From assembly GCF_022763345.1 (NCBI RefSeq), contig NZ_JALEGS010000055.1, positions 1-64,000 of the forward strand: DNA of 64,000 nt, written 5' to 3'. Positions within the stretch are counted from its first letter, which is position 1. Each line of letters starts with the position of its first letter. The position numbers and the translations under genes are program-made. Of this stretch, positions 17,886-26,844 are shown in pieces. Origin of the DNA: Phaeodactylibacter sp. (GTDB taxonomy: Bacteria; Bacteroidota; Bacteroidia; Chitinophagales; Saprospiraceae). The notes under the pieces were generated by a model. The model did no database searches, had not been told where the DNA came from, and saw only the letters and a list, made by a program, of their open reading frames with translations.

Positions 17886-20800
17886 CTACTGGCCACCATC
17901 TGTGTCCATGAAGCCATCATCTTCCGGGCTGGTATTCAGGCGGCTGGACTGATTGATCAGGCTGTTGATGGTTTGGAGTTTCTCTCTGGCCTCACTAACC
18001 AGCTTCTGGTCGCCGTCGTAGTTTTCCAGCAACGCTTCCAGTGCAGCCCGGGCATTGTAAAGGTCTCCTTTCTCCCGGAGGATATCCGAAAGCAGGATCA
18101 CGCTTTTGGCTACCCAAAACGGATAACCCGAACTCTCCTTGTTGGCATTGATGCAAATCTCCTGTGCCCGCTCCAGGTCCCGGCGCAGGTAGAAGATGTA
18201 GGCTTTGAGGTAGCGGGCTTCCGCCGTTTGTTCATTATCGCTCAGGCGGATGACCTCATTGAAAGCCGTGAGGGCATTCTCATAATCCTGACGGTCGTAG
18301 GCCATCTTGCCGAGGTAGAAATTCGCGGTGGCAATCTGTAGCTGTGAGGCATTGGGGTTAGTGGCTACTTTGCGGGCCAGAGAATAGACCGCATCGTTTT
18401 TGCCTACCCGGTAAGCCGAGCGCAGGGCACCCAACTGAGCTTCAAACCGCTGCTCCGGAGATTGAGCCACTTCCTCCAGCTCCGTGTAGAGGTCATAGGC
18501 CATGAGGAAGTCTTTATCATGATTGTAGGCAATCAATGCTGCTTTTTCCAATGCCTTCACAAAGTACGGGCTTGGCCCCTTGTCCACCACAGCCGCGTAG
18601 TCCTCCAGGGCATTAGAGTATTGCCGCAGTACGGCGTAGGACTCTGCCCGGTGGTAGGTAGCCGGAAGGATGTACAAACCACGGGGAAACTTCCGGAGGT
18701 AATCCGTGTAGGACTGAACAGCGCGCTCGTAGTTGGCATTCTCAAACTGAGACTCCGCTGCCCGGAAGTTGATGGAGTCCCGGACCTCATTTTCCACATT
18801 GCCCTGCACCGTTTCCAGAAAAGCAAAGTAAGCATCCGGCTGCCCCAGGTCATCCACGTAGATCTCTTCCAAAGCCGCCATAGCCAGATTGGACTCGCTG
18901 GCGTCCGGGTTGGTGGAGAAGACCTGCTTGTAGTAGTTGATGGCACCGTCAAGGTTGCCTTGGTTGTAACTGATGAGGCCGAGGCGGATCAGCGCTTTAG
19001 TCACCAGTTCCGATTTGCCCTGATAGCGCCGGAGCAGCTCTTTGAGTGGTGCTGCTGCTTTGCTGAGCTGACCAATTTCCTGGTAGGTCGTGCCCAGGGC
19101 CAAGAGGGCATCGTCGGCATACTGGGACTCCGGATAGTCACGCTCAATACGCTCCAGTGCCAGGATTTTACTGCTTGTGCGCCCCAACAGCCCTTCGATA
19201 ATGGCCTTTTGGTAAAGCGCGTACACAAATCCGGTGTATTGCTTATTCACAGCACGGTCGTAGTAGTCCACCGCACGCAGGTACTGATTGCGCTTAAAGA
19301 GGCAATCGCCTGCCCGGAGGGTAGCGTCGCCAAGCACCTGATTGCGCACCTTCTCGTTACGGATGAAGGAACGGTTACGGTCTATGCCGTCCACGGCTTC
19401 TTCGAAGAAGCCGAGAGCAGCGGTGTATTCCTCCTGCTTGAGGTAATTGTAGCCCTGAGTATAATTGGCGGTGAAGATAGAGGCCTCATCGGGCATATTG
19501 CTGAGGGTCTTAGCCAGTGTCAGGTATTGGTTGAGCAACCGGATACTGGCATTGTAAGCTTCTTCCCGGTGAGCGATATCGCCCAGCCAGTAAATGGCCA
19601 GAGCACGGGTGCGGGCATCAATGGAAACATCGAGCGACTTTTCGAAGTATTGCTTGGCGCCATTGATTTCGCCATTTTGCAGCAACTGCAAGCCCCGGTA
19701 GTACGATACCTTTTGGTAAGTCTCCTGTAGCTGTGGTGTCCGGTTGGGCAGAGACTCAATGATGTCCATCGCCTGCTGATAATCGCGGTAGCTGAGGAAG
19801 ATTTCGCTCATCAGCTCCTGTGCCTCAATGTAATGCGGGGAGGAAGGCCGTAGCTCTTTAAGGGCATTGATGGCTTCGCGCGGGTCCTTCAGCTCATAGC
19901 TGAGCTTGGCGTAGTTCCAAAGCGCATCCTCCTGAATATCCTCATCATACGGCATGCGTTTGGCATTGCCGAAAGCGTTACGGGCATACTGCCGTTGATT
20001 GACGCGCAGGTAGGAATCGCCGAGGATGAACATCGCGTTCTGCCCGATTTCTGAGTCTACGGTAACCAAATCCTTGAGGTACTGAATGGCTTTCTGATAA
20101 TCGCCTACCTGGTAATAGGTGTAGCCGATCTGATAGAGTTCTTCTTCCCGCAACCGGCTGTTGCGCTCAGCGTAGTACTGTAGGTAAGGCAGGGCTTTTT
20201 GGTACTGCCCTTTTTCAAAATAAGATTGCCCGATAAGCTGTTTAATTTCCGTTTCCTTGAGCACGCCCTGCTGCTTGACCCGGGGCTCCGCATAGGCGAT
20301 CAGCTCGTCGAAGCGGCGCTCTGCAAAGTAAATCTGAGCCAGATAGTAAGGTACGTGAGGCTTGTATTTGCGGGAACGCTCTACGATGCGGAATTGCGAA
20401 ATTGCTGCATCATAGCTGCCTTCAAAGAAATAGCACAGCCCGAGGTAGTAGTTGGTTGGATAGTAGTAATCGTTCTCCAGGTCCTTGATGCTTCGGAAGT
20501 TGGACTTAGCCTGTGTGAATTTCTTCTCCACAAACAGCGCGTAGCCCAGCTTAAACTTTACTTCAGCTTTTTGCTCCCGGCTCATGCCGGTGGTCGGCAC
20601 TTTGGAAAAGAAGTCAATGGCTTTTTCATACTGCCGGGCATTGTAGTAGTAATCGGCTACCTCTATCAGCGCCTGATTGGCAATGGTATTAGGGGCATAT
20701 TTGCGTACGAATTCGAGGATCAGCTTTTCGCCATCGGGCGCTTGCATCCGCACGGCGGTACGGGCGATATTCAGTTCTGCCTTTGTCCTCAGGAGCTCTG

Positions 20801-21017
20801 CCTTCGGCTCATTTACCGGCAGCAGTAAGCGATGGGCTTTTTCAAAATGAAGCCGGGCCTTTCCGTAGATGCCCTGCCCGAACATCAGCTCACCGGTCTT
20901 GTAAGCTTCATTCGCTTCGGTAAATACGGCAGTTTGCTGGGCCAAAACAGGCCAGCCCAACAGGAGGAACATCAAAATTGGGGCGATTCTTTGTAGCATG
21001 CTTAAGCGTTTTGTCAT
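17886..21017 (-). CDS. Large periplasmic tetratricopeptide-repeat protein, 1043 aa
   Basis: Begins with a signal peptide (MLQRIAPILMFLLLGWPVLAQ, in part; an alternative start at this internal Met is possible). The rest is a continuous TPR superhelix with many A/LxxxxYxxGxYxxAIxxF-type units, e.g. GQSYFEKGQYQKALPYLQYY and GYTYYQVGDYQKAIQYLKDL. No enzymatic domain is seen. It probably sits in the periplasm as a scaffold. The tight pairing with a downstream outer-membrane barrel gene suggests a joint role in outer-membrane assembly or transport; this is inference from gene order. Confidence 0.88.
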   Translation of the reverse strand: MTKRLSMLQRIAPILMFLLLGWPVLAQQTAVFTEANEAYKTGELMFGQGIYGKARLHFEKAHRLLLPVNEPKAELLRTKAELNIARTAVRMQAPDGEKLILEFVRKYAPNTIANQALIEVADYYYNARQYEKAIDFFSKVPTTGMSREQKAEVKFKLGYALFVEKKFTQAKSNFRSIKDLENDYYYPTNYYLGLCYFFEGSYDAAISQFRIVERSRKYKPHVPYYLAQIYFAERRFDELIAYAEPRVKQQGVLKETEIKQLIGQSYFEKGQYQKALPYLQYYAERNSRLREEELYQIGYTYYQVGDYQKAIQYLKDLVTVDSEIGQNAMFILGDSYLRVNQRQYARNAFGNAKRMPYDEDIQEDALWNYAKLSYELKDPREAINALKELRPSSPHYIEAQELMSEIFLSYRDYQQAMDIIESLPNRTPQLQETYQKVSYYRGLQLLQNGEINGAKQYFEKSLDVSIDARTRALAIYWLGDIAHREEAYNASIRLLNQYLTLAKTLSNMPDEASIFTANYTQGYNYLKQEEYTAALGFFEEAVDGIDRNRSFIRNEKVRNQVLGDATLRAGDCLFKRNQYLRAVDYYDRAVNKQYTGFVYALYQKAIIEGLLGRTSSKILALERIERDYPESQYADDALLALGTTYQEIGQLSKAAAPLKELLRRYQGKSELVTKALIRLGLISYNQGNLDGAINYYKQVFSTNPDASESNLAMAALEEIYVDDLGQPDAYFAFLETVQGNVENEVRDSINFRAAESQFENANYERAVQSYTDYLRKFPRGLYILPATYHRAESYAVLRQYSNALEDYAAVVDKGPSPYFVKALEKAALIAYNHDKDFLMAYDLYTELEEVAQSPEQRFEAQLGALRSAYRVGKNDAVYSLARKVATNPNASQLQIATANFYLGKMAYDRQDYENALTAFNEVIRLSDNEQTAEARYLKAYIFYLRRDLERAQEICINANKESSGYPFWVAKSVILLSDILREKGDLYNARAALEALLENYDGDQKLVSEAREKLQTINSLINQSSRLNTSPEDDGFMDTDGGQ

Positions 21018-21182
21018 CGTTTTGCGTCTGCGGCTGGAGCAGTTGTGTGAATCACGAATTTATAAAAAAATAATCCGTACGCCAGCTTTTTGAACTTCGC
21101 ACCCACAAATAACGCCACGCGGGTGGAAAAAATTACGCAGAACTGCGGGCAGATGAGGACCGGGTGAAGTCATGTTGATCAC

Positions 21183-21226
21183 AAAAAAAGCCAGGAACCA
21201 CTGCTCCCGGGCAGCTATTCCTGGCT
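21183..21226 (-). terminator. Terminator after rocD
   Basis: AGCCAGGAA (21189-21197) pairs with TTCCTGGCT (21218-21226). On the minus strand the stem is followed by seven T residues. It ends the lolD/DUF389/pncA/rocD operon. Confidence 0.85.
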
Positions 21227-21248
21227 CAGCCTTACTTCCGTGCTTGTT

Positions 21249-22496
21249 TTAAGCCTGGAAGCTGAGGATGGTCTCTTCTATGATGTCACAGCACTCACTG
21301 AGCTGTTCTTCGGTCATAATTAAAGGAGGCGCAAAGCGGATTTTGTTGCCGTGTGTGGGCTTGGCCAGCAGGCCATTTTCGGCTAGCTTCAGGCAGATGT
21401 TCCAGCCCGTTTTGCTGTCCTCCTCGTCATTGATGACGATGGCGTTCAGCAGGCCTTTGCCACGGACTAGCGTGACCAGGTCTGTTTTTTCCACCAGGTT
21501 CTTTTGCATGCGGTCGCGGAACATTTGGCCCAGGTGTTCTGCTCTTTCGGACAGCTTCTCATCTCGGACCACTTCCAGTGCAGCCATGCCCACTGCGCAG
21601 GCTACCGGATTGCCGCCAAAGGTGGAGCCATGTTCACCGGGCTTGATGGTCAGCATCACCTCATCGCTGGTCAGTACGGCTGATACCGGGAATACACCGC
21701 CGGAAAGGGCTTTGCCCAGAATGAGGATATCCGGTTTGAAGCCTTCGTGCTCGCAGGCAATTAGTTTTCCGGTACGGGCGATGCCAGTTTGCACCTCATC
21801 GGCTATGAATAGCACATTACGGGAACGGCAGAGGTCGTATGCTTTGCGCAGGTACCCTTCATCGGGCACCACCACGCCGGCTTCGCCCTGAATAGGCTCG
21901 ACCATAAAGCCTGCCACGTTGTCGTCCTGAAGGGCTTCTTCCAGTGCGGGGAGGTCGTTGTAGGGAATGATTTCGTAGCCCGGCATGTACGGCCCAAAGC
22001 CAGTGGTACTGCTGGGATCTGTGGAGGAGGAAATTGCCCCCAGGGTACGGCCCCAGAAGTTGCCGGTCACGAAGATGATCTTGGCCTGATTGGCGGGCAC
22101 GCCTTTGACTTCGTAGGCCCATTTGCGGCACAGCTTTACAGCCGTTTCGCCCCCTTCCACGCCAGTGTTCATAGGCAGTACACGGTCGTAGCCGAAAAAT
22201 TCAGTGATGAACTTTTCGTAAGGCCCCAGCATATCATTGTGGAAGGCCCGGGAAGTCAGGGTGAGTTGTTCCGCCTGCTTTTTCAGCGCCTCTACGATAT
22301 GCGGGTGGCAATGCCCCTGATTGACAGCGGAATAGGCCGCCAGGAAGTCGTAGTATTTTTTGCCCTCCACGTCCCAGAGGTAAGCTCCTTCCCCGCGGGT
22401 GAGCACTACAGGCAGTGGGTGGTAGTTGTGCGCGCCGTAGCGGTCTTCCAATGCGATGTAGTCCTTCGAGGAGCGTAGCGTTTCCTGTTGTACCAT
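21249..22496 (-). CDS. rocD: Ornithine--oxo-acid transaminase
   Basis: 415 aa, class-III PLP aminotransferase converting ornithine and 2-oxoglutarate to glutamate-5-semialdehyde and glutamate (arginine/ornithine catabolism, proline synthesis). Diagnostic blocks: EDRYGAHNYHPLPVVL at the N-terminus, PMNTGVEGGETAVKLCRKW, ADEVQTGIARTGKLI with the PLP-binding Asp, and the Schiff-base lysine in ILGKALSGGVFPVSAVL (about residue 263). It is last of four tightly spaced minus-strand genes and is followed by a strong terminator. Confidence 0.95.
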   Translation of the reverse strand: MVQQETLRSSKDYIALEDRYGAHNYHPLPVVLTRGEGAYLWDVEGKKYYDFLAAYSAVNQGHCHPHIVEALKKQAEQLTLTSRAFHNDMLGPYEKFITEFFGYDRVLPMNTGVEGGETAVKLCRKWAYEVKGVPANQAKIIFVTGNFWGRTLGAISSSTDPSSTTGFGPYMPGYEIIPYNDLPALEEALQDDNVAGFMVEPIQGEAGVVVPDEGYLRKAYDLCRSRNVLFIADEVQTGIARTGKLIACEHEGFKPDILILGKALSGGVFPVSAVLTSDEVMLTIKPGEHGSTFGGNPVACAVGMAALEVVRDEKLSERAEHLGQMFRDRMQKNLVEKTDLVTLVRGKGLLNAIVINDEEDSKTGWNICLKLAENGLLAKPTHGNKIRFAPPLIMTEEQLSECCDIIEETILSFQA

Positions 22497-22512
22497 GGGT
22501 AAAAATTTCTTG

Positions 22513-23133
22513 TTAGGAAGTTATAATTTGGTCTGACTGCGCAATGATAGCACCTTTTTCGCGCATTTCCGAAAGGGCTTTATCTGAATCGCCTTCATTG
22601 AGATTGACGCCCCGGCAACCATCTTCTACGAGGTAGGTTTTGAAGCCCAGCCCGAGCGCATCAAGTACGGTGAATTTCACACAAACATCAAGGGCTAAGC
22701 CGAGAATGTAAACTTCTTCCACGCTTTTTTCCTTCAGGTAGTCGCCCAGCCCGGTGGCTTTGCGGTGCCCGTTGTCGAAAAAACCACTGTAGCTGTCAAT
22801 TTCGGTATCCGTACCTTTGACGAATACTTTTTCAAAAGCGTCCGTATTCAGCCCAGGCGCAAACTCTGCACCAAAGCTGCCCTGTACGCAGTGGATTGGC
22901 CAGAGGATTTGCTGCAGCCCGTTCAGTTCGATGACATCGCCCGGGTAGCGCCAGGGGTGCATAGCGGCAAAGCTTTTGTGGTTGGCAGGGTGCCAGTCTT
23001 GGGTAGCGACCACCAGGTCAAAGTGTTCCATTAGCTTGTTGGCGACCGGTATAACCTGATCGCCCTCCCTGACCTCAAGGGAGCCGCCGGGGCAGAAGTC
23101 GTTCTGTATGTCAACACAGATTAGTGCTCTCAT
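22513..23133 (-). CDS. pncA: Nicotinamidase (isochorismatase fold)
   Basis: 206 aa. It hydrolyses nicotinamide to nicotinate for NAD salvage. Visible features are the catalytic Asp in CVDIQNDFCPGGSL, the metal-binding DWHPANHKSF motif near residue 52, and the nucleophilic Cys in GLALDVCVKFTVLDA near residue 148. It lies 16 bp upstream of rocD and 15 bp downstream of the DUF389 gene, so it is probably translated from one message with them. Confidence 0.93.
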   Translation of the reverse strand: MRALICVDIQNDFCPGGSLEVREGDQVIPVANKLMEHFDLVVATQDWHPANHKSFAAMHPWRYPGDVIELNGLQQILWPIHCVQGSFGAEFAPGLNTDAFEKVFVKGTDTEIDSYSGFFDNGHRKATGLGDYLKEKSVEEVYILGLALDVCVKFTVLDALGLGFKTYLVEDGCRGVNLNEGDSDKALSEMREKGAIIAQSDQIITS

Positions 23134-23148
23134 CGCGCATAGGTTTTA

Positions 23149-24624
23149 TTAATACGAAATCAGTTGCAAAGTGTCCAGCTCTGCGCTTATTCGGAGAATG
23201 CGCTCAAGCCGCTCTTTGTTTACCGCAGTCCCCCGCCGATTGGCCCAATCGACCATAAAAACCGGTGGCAGGCTGACGGTAGCCGAATCATTGACGGTGC
23301 GGGCTTCCGGGGCAAACTGAATAGACTCAATATCCGCACCGAAGGATTCACGCGCTACCCGCAAGCTTTTGGCAATTAGGGTAGAATCGCTTTGGCGGCG
23401 GGCCAGGGCGCGTTTGAGGGCTTCCGTCTCCTCTACTGCGGAATTGGCCGTACGGCGTTCGGTTTCCAGCATTTTCACCACCTCCTGCCGCTGTGCCTGC
23501 AGAGAGGTCTTGATGTCTTCCAGGCTCATTTCAGCCTGCATTGGAAAAAGGCGCACCGGCGTATTCAGGTCGTACTTCTCGTGCAGGAGCTCCTGATAAT
23601 ACAATACAGAGTCTTCGGAAATGCGGCGCCCCAGTAACTGAAGGATCAGCTTATTGGTATCCCGGTCAATGGAGGTCAACTCATAATTGATGCAAGCTTG
23701 TGGGAAGTAGGTATCTACAAAGGCCTTCACCTCCGCTTTGTCTTGCTGCATCTCGTAGAGATTGTACAAAATGATCCCACTTGGCAGAGAAACGAGCAGG
23801 CTGAAGAAGGCGGTAATCATGCGGTTGCGGCGCGCCTCCCGCGCATCTACGTAGGATTTGAAGGGGAAACGCAGCAGCCGGATGATGATGTAGGTGGTCA
23901 GCGCAATGAAAAAGGAGTTAAGGAAAAACAGGTAAAATGACCCGCCGATGATCCCAAATGCCCGGTTGATTTCTGCACTAAAAGCCTGTGGCTCCATACT
24001 GCCTTTTCTAATCCAAAGCTCGAAGACCTCGGCCACGCCAAACCCCGTCACACAAAGTGGCGGCATCAAAGCCGTAGCAATGGCAACGCCCGGTATGGCG
24101 TTCGTCTTATCCTTTCTGGAGGAGGAAATGATACCAGCAAAACCGCCGAATATAGCCACCAGGCCATCCAGGAATGTGGGGGAAGTCCTGCCCTGTATTT
24201 CCGGGGTGATGTGCCCAAACGGGCTTACGAAAAAATAGAAAGTGCTCACAAACAGGGCAATCAGGATGGCGATCCCAAAGTGCCGCATGGAGGTGAACAT
24301 GGAGTCCTTATCATTGATGGCTACGCCTAACCCTATGCCCAGAATAGGGGACATCAGGGGCGACACCAACATCGCACCAATAATTACAGCCGGGGAGTTC
24401 AGGTCAAGCCCAAGGGAAGCAATCATAATGGAGCAGCCGAGGAGCCAGGCATTAGCCCCCTGCATGCGCTTGTTGTTACGGATTGCAATGATGGTGCCTT
24501 CGCGGTCAAGCCCGGATTCAAGGTCAAGCAGGGTGTGGAACCATTCTCGGGCAGCCTGCCAGAGGTCAGACAGGGCCTCGCCGATGGTTCTGGAAGACGA
24601 ATTGGGTGACGGAGTCGTTGCCAT
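23149..24624 (-). CDS. DUF389 (TIGR00341-like) membrane protein
   Basis: 491 aa. The N-terminal half holds the DUF389 core: about six transmembrane helices with NAWLLGCSIMIASLGLDLNS and IIGAMLVSPLMSPILGIGLG, typical of the family. The C-terminal half (about residue 290 on) is soluble, with a BON-like alpha/beta stretch and then a coiled coil rich in Glu/Arg/Gln (about residues 375-420). DUF389 proteins have no established function. It is second gene of the lolD-pncA-rocD operon, with gaps of 12 and 15 bp. Confidence 0.88.
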   Translation of the reverse strand: MATTPSPNSSSRTIGEALSDLWQAAREWFHTLLDLESGLDREGTIIAIRNNKRMQGANAWLLGCSIMIASLGLDLNSPAVIIGAMLVSPLMSPILGIGLGVAINDKDSMFTSMRHFGIAILIALFVSTFYFFVSPFGHITPEIQGRTSPTFLDGLVAIFGGFAGIISSSRKDKTNAIPGVAIATALMPPLCVTGFGVAEVFELWIRKGSMEPQAFSAEINRAFGIIGGSFYLFFLNSFFIALTTYIIIRLLRFPFKSYVDAREARRNRMITAFFSLLVSLPSGIILYNLYEMQQDKAEVKAFVDTYFPQACINYELTSIDRDTNKLILQLLGRRISEDSVLYYQELLHEKYDLNTPVRLFPMQAEMSLEDIKTSLQAQRQEVVKMLETERRTANSAVEETEALKRALARRQSDSTLIAKSLRVARESFGADIESIQFAPEARTVNDSATVSLPPVFMVDWANRRGTAVNKERLERILRISAELDTLQLISY

Positions 24625-24636
24625 AGTGTAGAGGTA

Positions 24637-25287
24637 TTAGCTTAACAAGCCATCCTTCATTTCCAGCCGCCGGTCGCTCATCTGCGCCAGTTCTTCGTTG
24701 TGGGTGACGATCACGAAGGTCTGCTGGAAATCGTCCCGGAGCTGAAACAGCAACTGATGCAGTTCCTGAGAAGAAGAAGAATCGAGATTACCGGAAGGCT
24801 CATCTGCGAAAACAATGCCAGGTTGGTTCATCAGTGCGCGCGCCACAGCCACCCGCTGCTGTTCCCCACCGGAAAGCTGTCCTGGTTTATGCTGCAGGCG
24901 GTCGCTAAGCCCCAGGTAGTCCAGCAGTTCTCCGGCCCGTTTGCGGGCTTCCCCTTCCGGCTTTTTGGCGATCAGGGCAGGCATGAGCACATTTTCCACA
25001 GCGCTAAATTCCGGCAGCAGGTGGTGGAACTGGAAAACGAAGCCAATATTCAGGTTGCGGAAGGCCGCCAGCTTTTTGGTGCCCATTTTCTCAACTGCCG
25101 TGTCATTGATCAGCAGCTCACCACTGTCCGGGCGGTCGAGGGTGCCCAAAATATGGAGCAGGGTGCTCTTTCCAGCGCCAGACTTCCCGACGATGGAAAC
25201 AAACTCCCCTTTCCCAATCGAGAGGTCTACTCCTTTGAGTACCTGAAGTTGCCCGTATGCTTTTTGAATACCTGATGCCTGAATCAC
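24637..25287 (-). CDS. lolD: ABC transporter ATP-binding protein, LolD/MacB type
   Basis: 216 aa. It starts at GTG 25287; no in-frame ATG is better placed. Walker A is GKSGAGKST (about residues 34-42), the signature is LSGGEQQRVAVARAL, and Walker B is GIVFADEPSGNLDS with the switch His in IVTHNEEL. The length and the FVFQFHHLLPEFSAVENVLMP block fit LolD, the ATPase of the lipoprotein-releasing complex. No LolC/E permease is adjacent, as is common in Bacteroidota. An efflux-type MacB ATPase cannot be ruled out from sequence alone. Confidence 0.88.
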   Translation of the reverse strand: MIQASGIQKAYGQLQVLKGVDLSIGKGEFVSIVGKSGAGKSTLLHILGTLDRPDSGELLINDTAVEKMGTKKLAAFRNLNIGFVFQFHHLLPEFSAVENVLMPALIAKKPEGEARKRAGELLDYLGLSDRLQHKPGQLSGGEQQRVAVARALMNQPGIVFADEPSGNLDSSSSQELHQLLFQLRDDFQQTFVIVTHNEELAQMSDRRLEMKDGLLS

Positions 25288-25566
25288 AAGCCGTGGATTT
25301 TGTGAGCGGTAAAAATAGAAAAAAGTAGCAGGTTTCGTGAAAGTACTGTGCTTTCCTGTTTTGACTTAAAAAAAATAAAACGTAAATTTATCAGGCAAAT
25401 TAACGCGTGCTGTGGAGAAGAAATTAGAGTCTATTGTTGGATTGCTTAAAGCATAAGCTAAGTTCTGTCGCTACTTTATATTAACTCTCTGATTATGTAT
25501 TTATATGACCGCTTTCTACAACTTAACTACTTATGTGACCTTGACGATACTAATAAAGCTAATATC

Positions 25567-26391
25567 ATGCCTATTAAAAACAACTTTCTCGTCATTGGGG
25601 GATATGTCATAAGCCTATTTTTCGCGCTAGCCATAAGTAGTTGCAAGAAAGATTGCCTGGATCCCACTAACCCAGAATGTTCTAATTATGATGCTTGCCT
25701 TACGGCTACACGGACTAGTGCAGATTTTGGCTTTTTCAATAAAGGGTATTTGTCATCTAATGGAGAAAGCGTAGAAATATTTCTCCCTACGCGGGATACC
25801 GTATTTATACCAGAAGGAGGGTCTTACTTTATGTATTACCGGCCCAATTCTTCTGAGATGGATTATTATGAATGGCAAATTGGTCTGGATCCAAGGACTT
25901 TTAACGACAGCATCCACCGCACTATCTTTCAAAATGTTGCTGGGGATATTGATGTCACGCTTAAGGTAGAACAGGAATTACCGAATACGGATTGCTTCCC
26001 GGATGATACGGGGGTAGATCAAGTCACCCGGACCATTCATTTTATACCTTACACCGCATCAACCATTGAAGAAGAACTGAAATACAGACCTATTTATGGT
26101 GAGTACCTGGGAGCAAACGAAGATGCTCCTCTGGATACCTTTCGTATTCAGATTATCAGGAGAGACTGGGCTGGTGTGGGACCCTATGTTGAGGGCCTGT
26201 TTAAAGAATTTATAGTTTGGCGCTTGACAGGAAACTCCCATTACATCTATTTTATAGAAGAGCGGACCGAATACAATGCAGAGGGTTCGATAGAGTTATT
26301 GCCGGATAATAAAACGATAGTGATTGACTATTTGATCAAGCACCACGATGGGAGCGTCATCCCCAAGAAGTGGGTGGGAGAGAAGATATAA
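25567..26391 (+). CDS. Hypothetical lipoprotein, 274 aa
   Basis: The start is placed at ATG 25567, where a hydrophobic signal ends in the lipobox-like LAISSC followed by KKDC; the frame also opens 24 codons earlier without a signal. The mature protein is acidic with no recognised domain. A pattern of short beta strands, PTRDTVFIPEGGSYFMYY through the C-terminal KKWVGEKI, suggests a lipocalin-like or immunoglobulin-like fold (weak inference). The DNA is more AT-rich than the neighbouring operon. Its 3' end overlaps the degenerate C-terminus of the convergent IS200-like transposase frame. Confidence 0.72.
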   Translation: MPIKNNFLVIGGYVISLFFALAISSCKKDCLDPTNPECSNYDACLTATRTSADFGFFNKGYLSSNGESVEIFLPTRDTVFIPEGGSYFMYYRPNSSEMDYYEWQIGLDPRTFNDSIHRTIFQNVAGDIDVTLKVEQELPNTDCFPDDTGVDQVTRTIHFIPYTASTIEEELKYRPIYGEYLGANEDAPLDTFRIQIIRRDWAGVGPYVEGLFKEFIVWRLTGNSHYIYFIEERTEYNAEGSIELLPDNKTIVIDYLIKHHDGSVIPKKWVGEKI

Positions 26392-26755
26392 AACCTTCTT
26401 TGTCATTTCCAATCATTTTAAGGCAGATTGGGCGGTAAAGAAGTTGATGTTTTATCAAGCGTTTTTCCAGTGAAGGGAATTCCTTCTGAAGCAAGCGGGA
26501 GCTTCTCCCTTTAAACTGCTTCATGATTTCGCTGATCGAATGCTTGGCTGGGTACTCTATGTGCATATGGATGTGATCGCTACTCACTACTCCTTTTAGA
26601 ACTTCTATTTCTAGTGACTCGCAGTCTTGGAGTAATAGTTCCCGACAACGGTGCTTTATTTCTTCTTGCAGCACTTTATACCGATACTTGGTCACCCATA
26701 CTACATGGCAAGTTAAACGTGTTAGTGTGTGCGATCCTCTACGGTACTTACTCAT
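26357..26755 (-). pseudogene. Truncated IS200/IS605 TnpA (Y1 HUH transposase)
   Basis: A 132-aa frame. The first about 100 residues are classic IS200/IS605 TnpA: HVVWVTKYRYKVL, RCRELLLQ, the metal-binding HUH motif in SSDHIHMHIEYP, and ISEIMKQFKGRSSRLLQKEFP. After LEKR the expected C-terminus (tryptophan-rich block and the helix with the catalytic Tyr) is missing. It is replaced by out-of-family residues and finally by antisense of the lipoprotein gene's end. It is therefore probably a 3'-truncated, inactive copy. No TnpB/IscB gene accompanies it. Confidence 0.75.
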
Positions 26756-26769
26756 GCCTCTTTTGGCAT
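26754..26769 (-). promoter_or_regulatory. Hairpin over the tnpA start codon
   Basis: ATGCC (26754-26758) and GGCAT (26765-26769) form a 5-bp stem around the tnpA translation start. Such a stem could occlude initiation, as is known for IS200-type elements. Confidence 0.4.
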
Positions 26770-26789
26770 AAATTTAGCAAAATGAAATG

Positions 26790-26807
26790 TCCGCATTAAA
26801 GTGCGGG
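26790..26807. repeat. Subterminal hairpin of the IS200-like remnant (one end)
   Basis: CCGCA-TTAAAG-TGCGG (26791-26806) plus a flanking T:G pair, 36 bp upstream of the tnpA start. IS200/IS605 ends carry such imperfect hairpins recognised by TnpA. No matching hairpin is found at the other side, which agrees with a truncated element. Confidence 0.45.
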
Positions 26808-26844
26808 GTTTTAAACCATTTTTGAGACCAATAAATTACAAAAA

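Noticed and set aside
18462..19730. 422-codon plus-strand frame
   Set aside because: It is antisense to the TPR gene. The real TPR frame has periodic repeats, whereas this one has a random composition.
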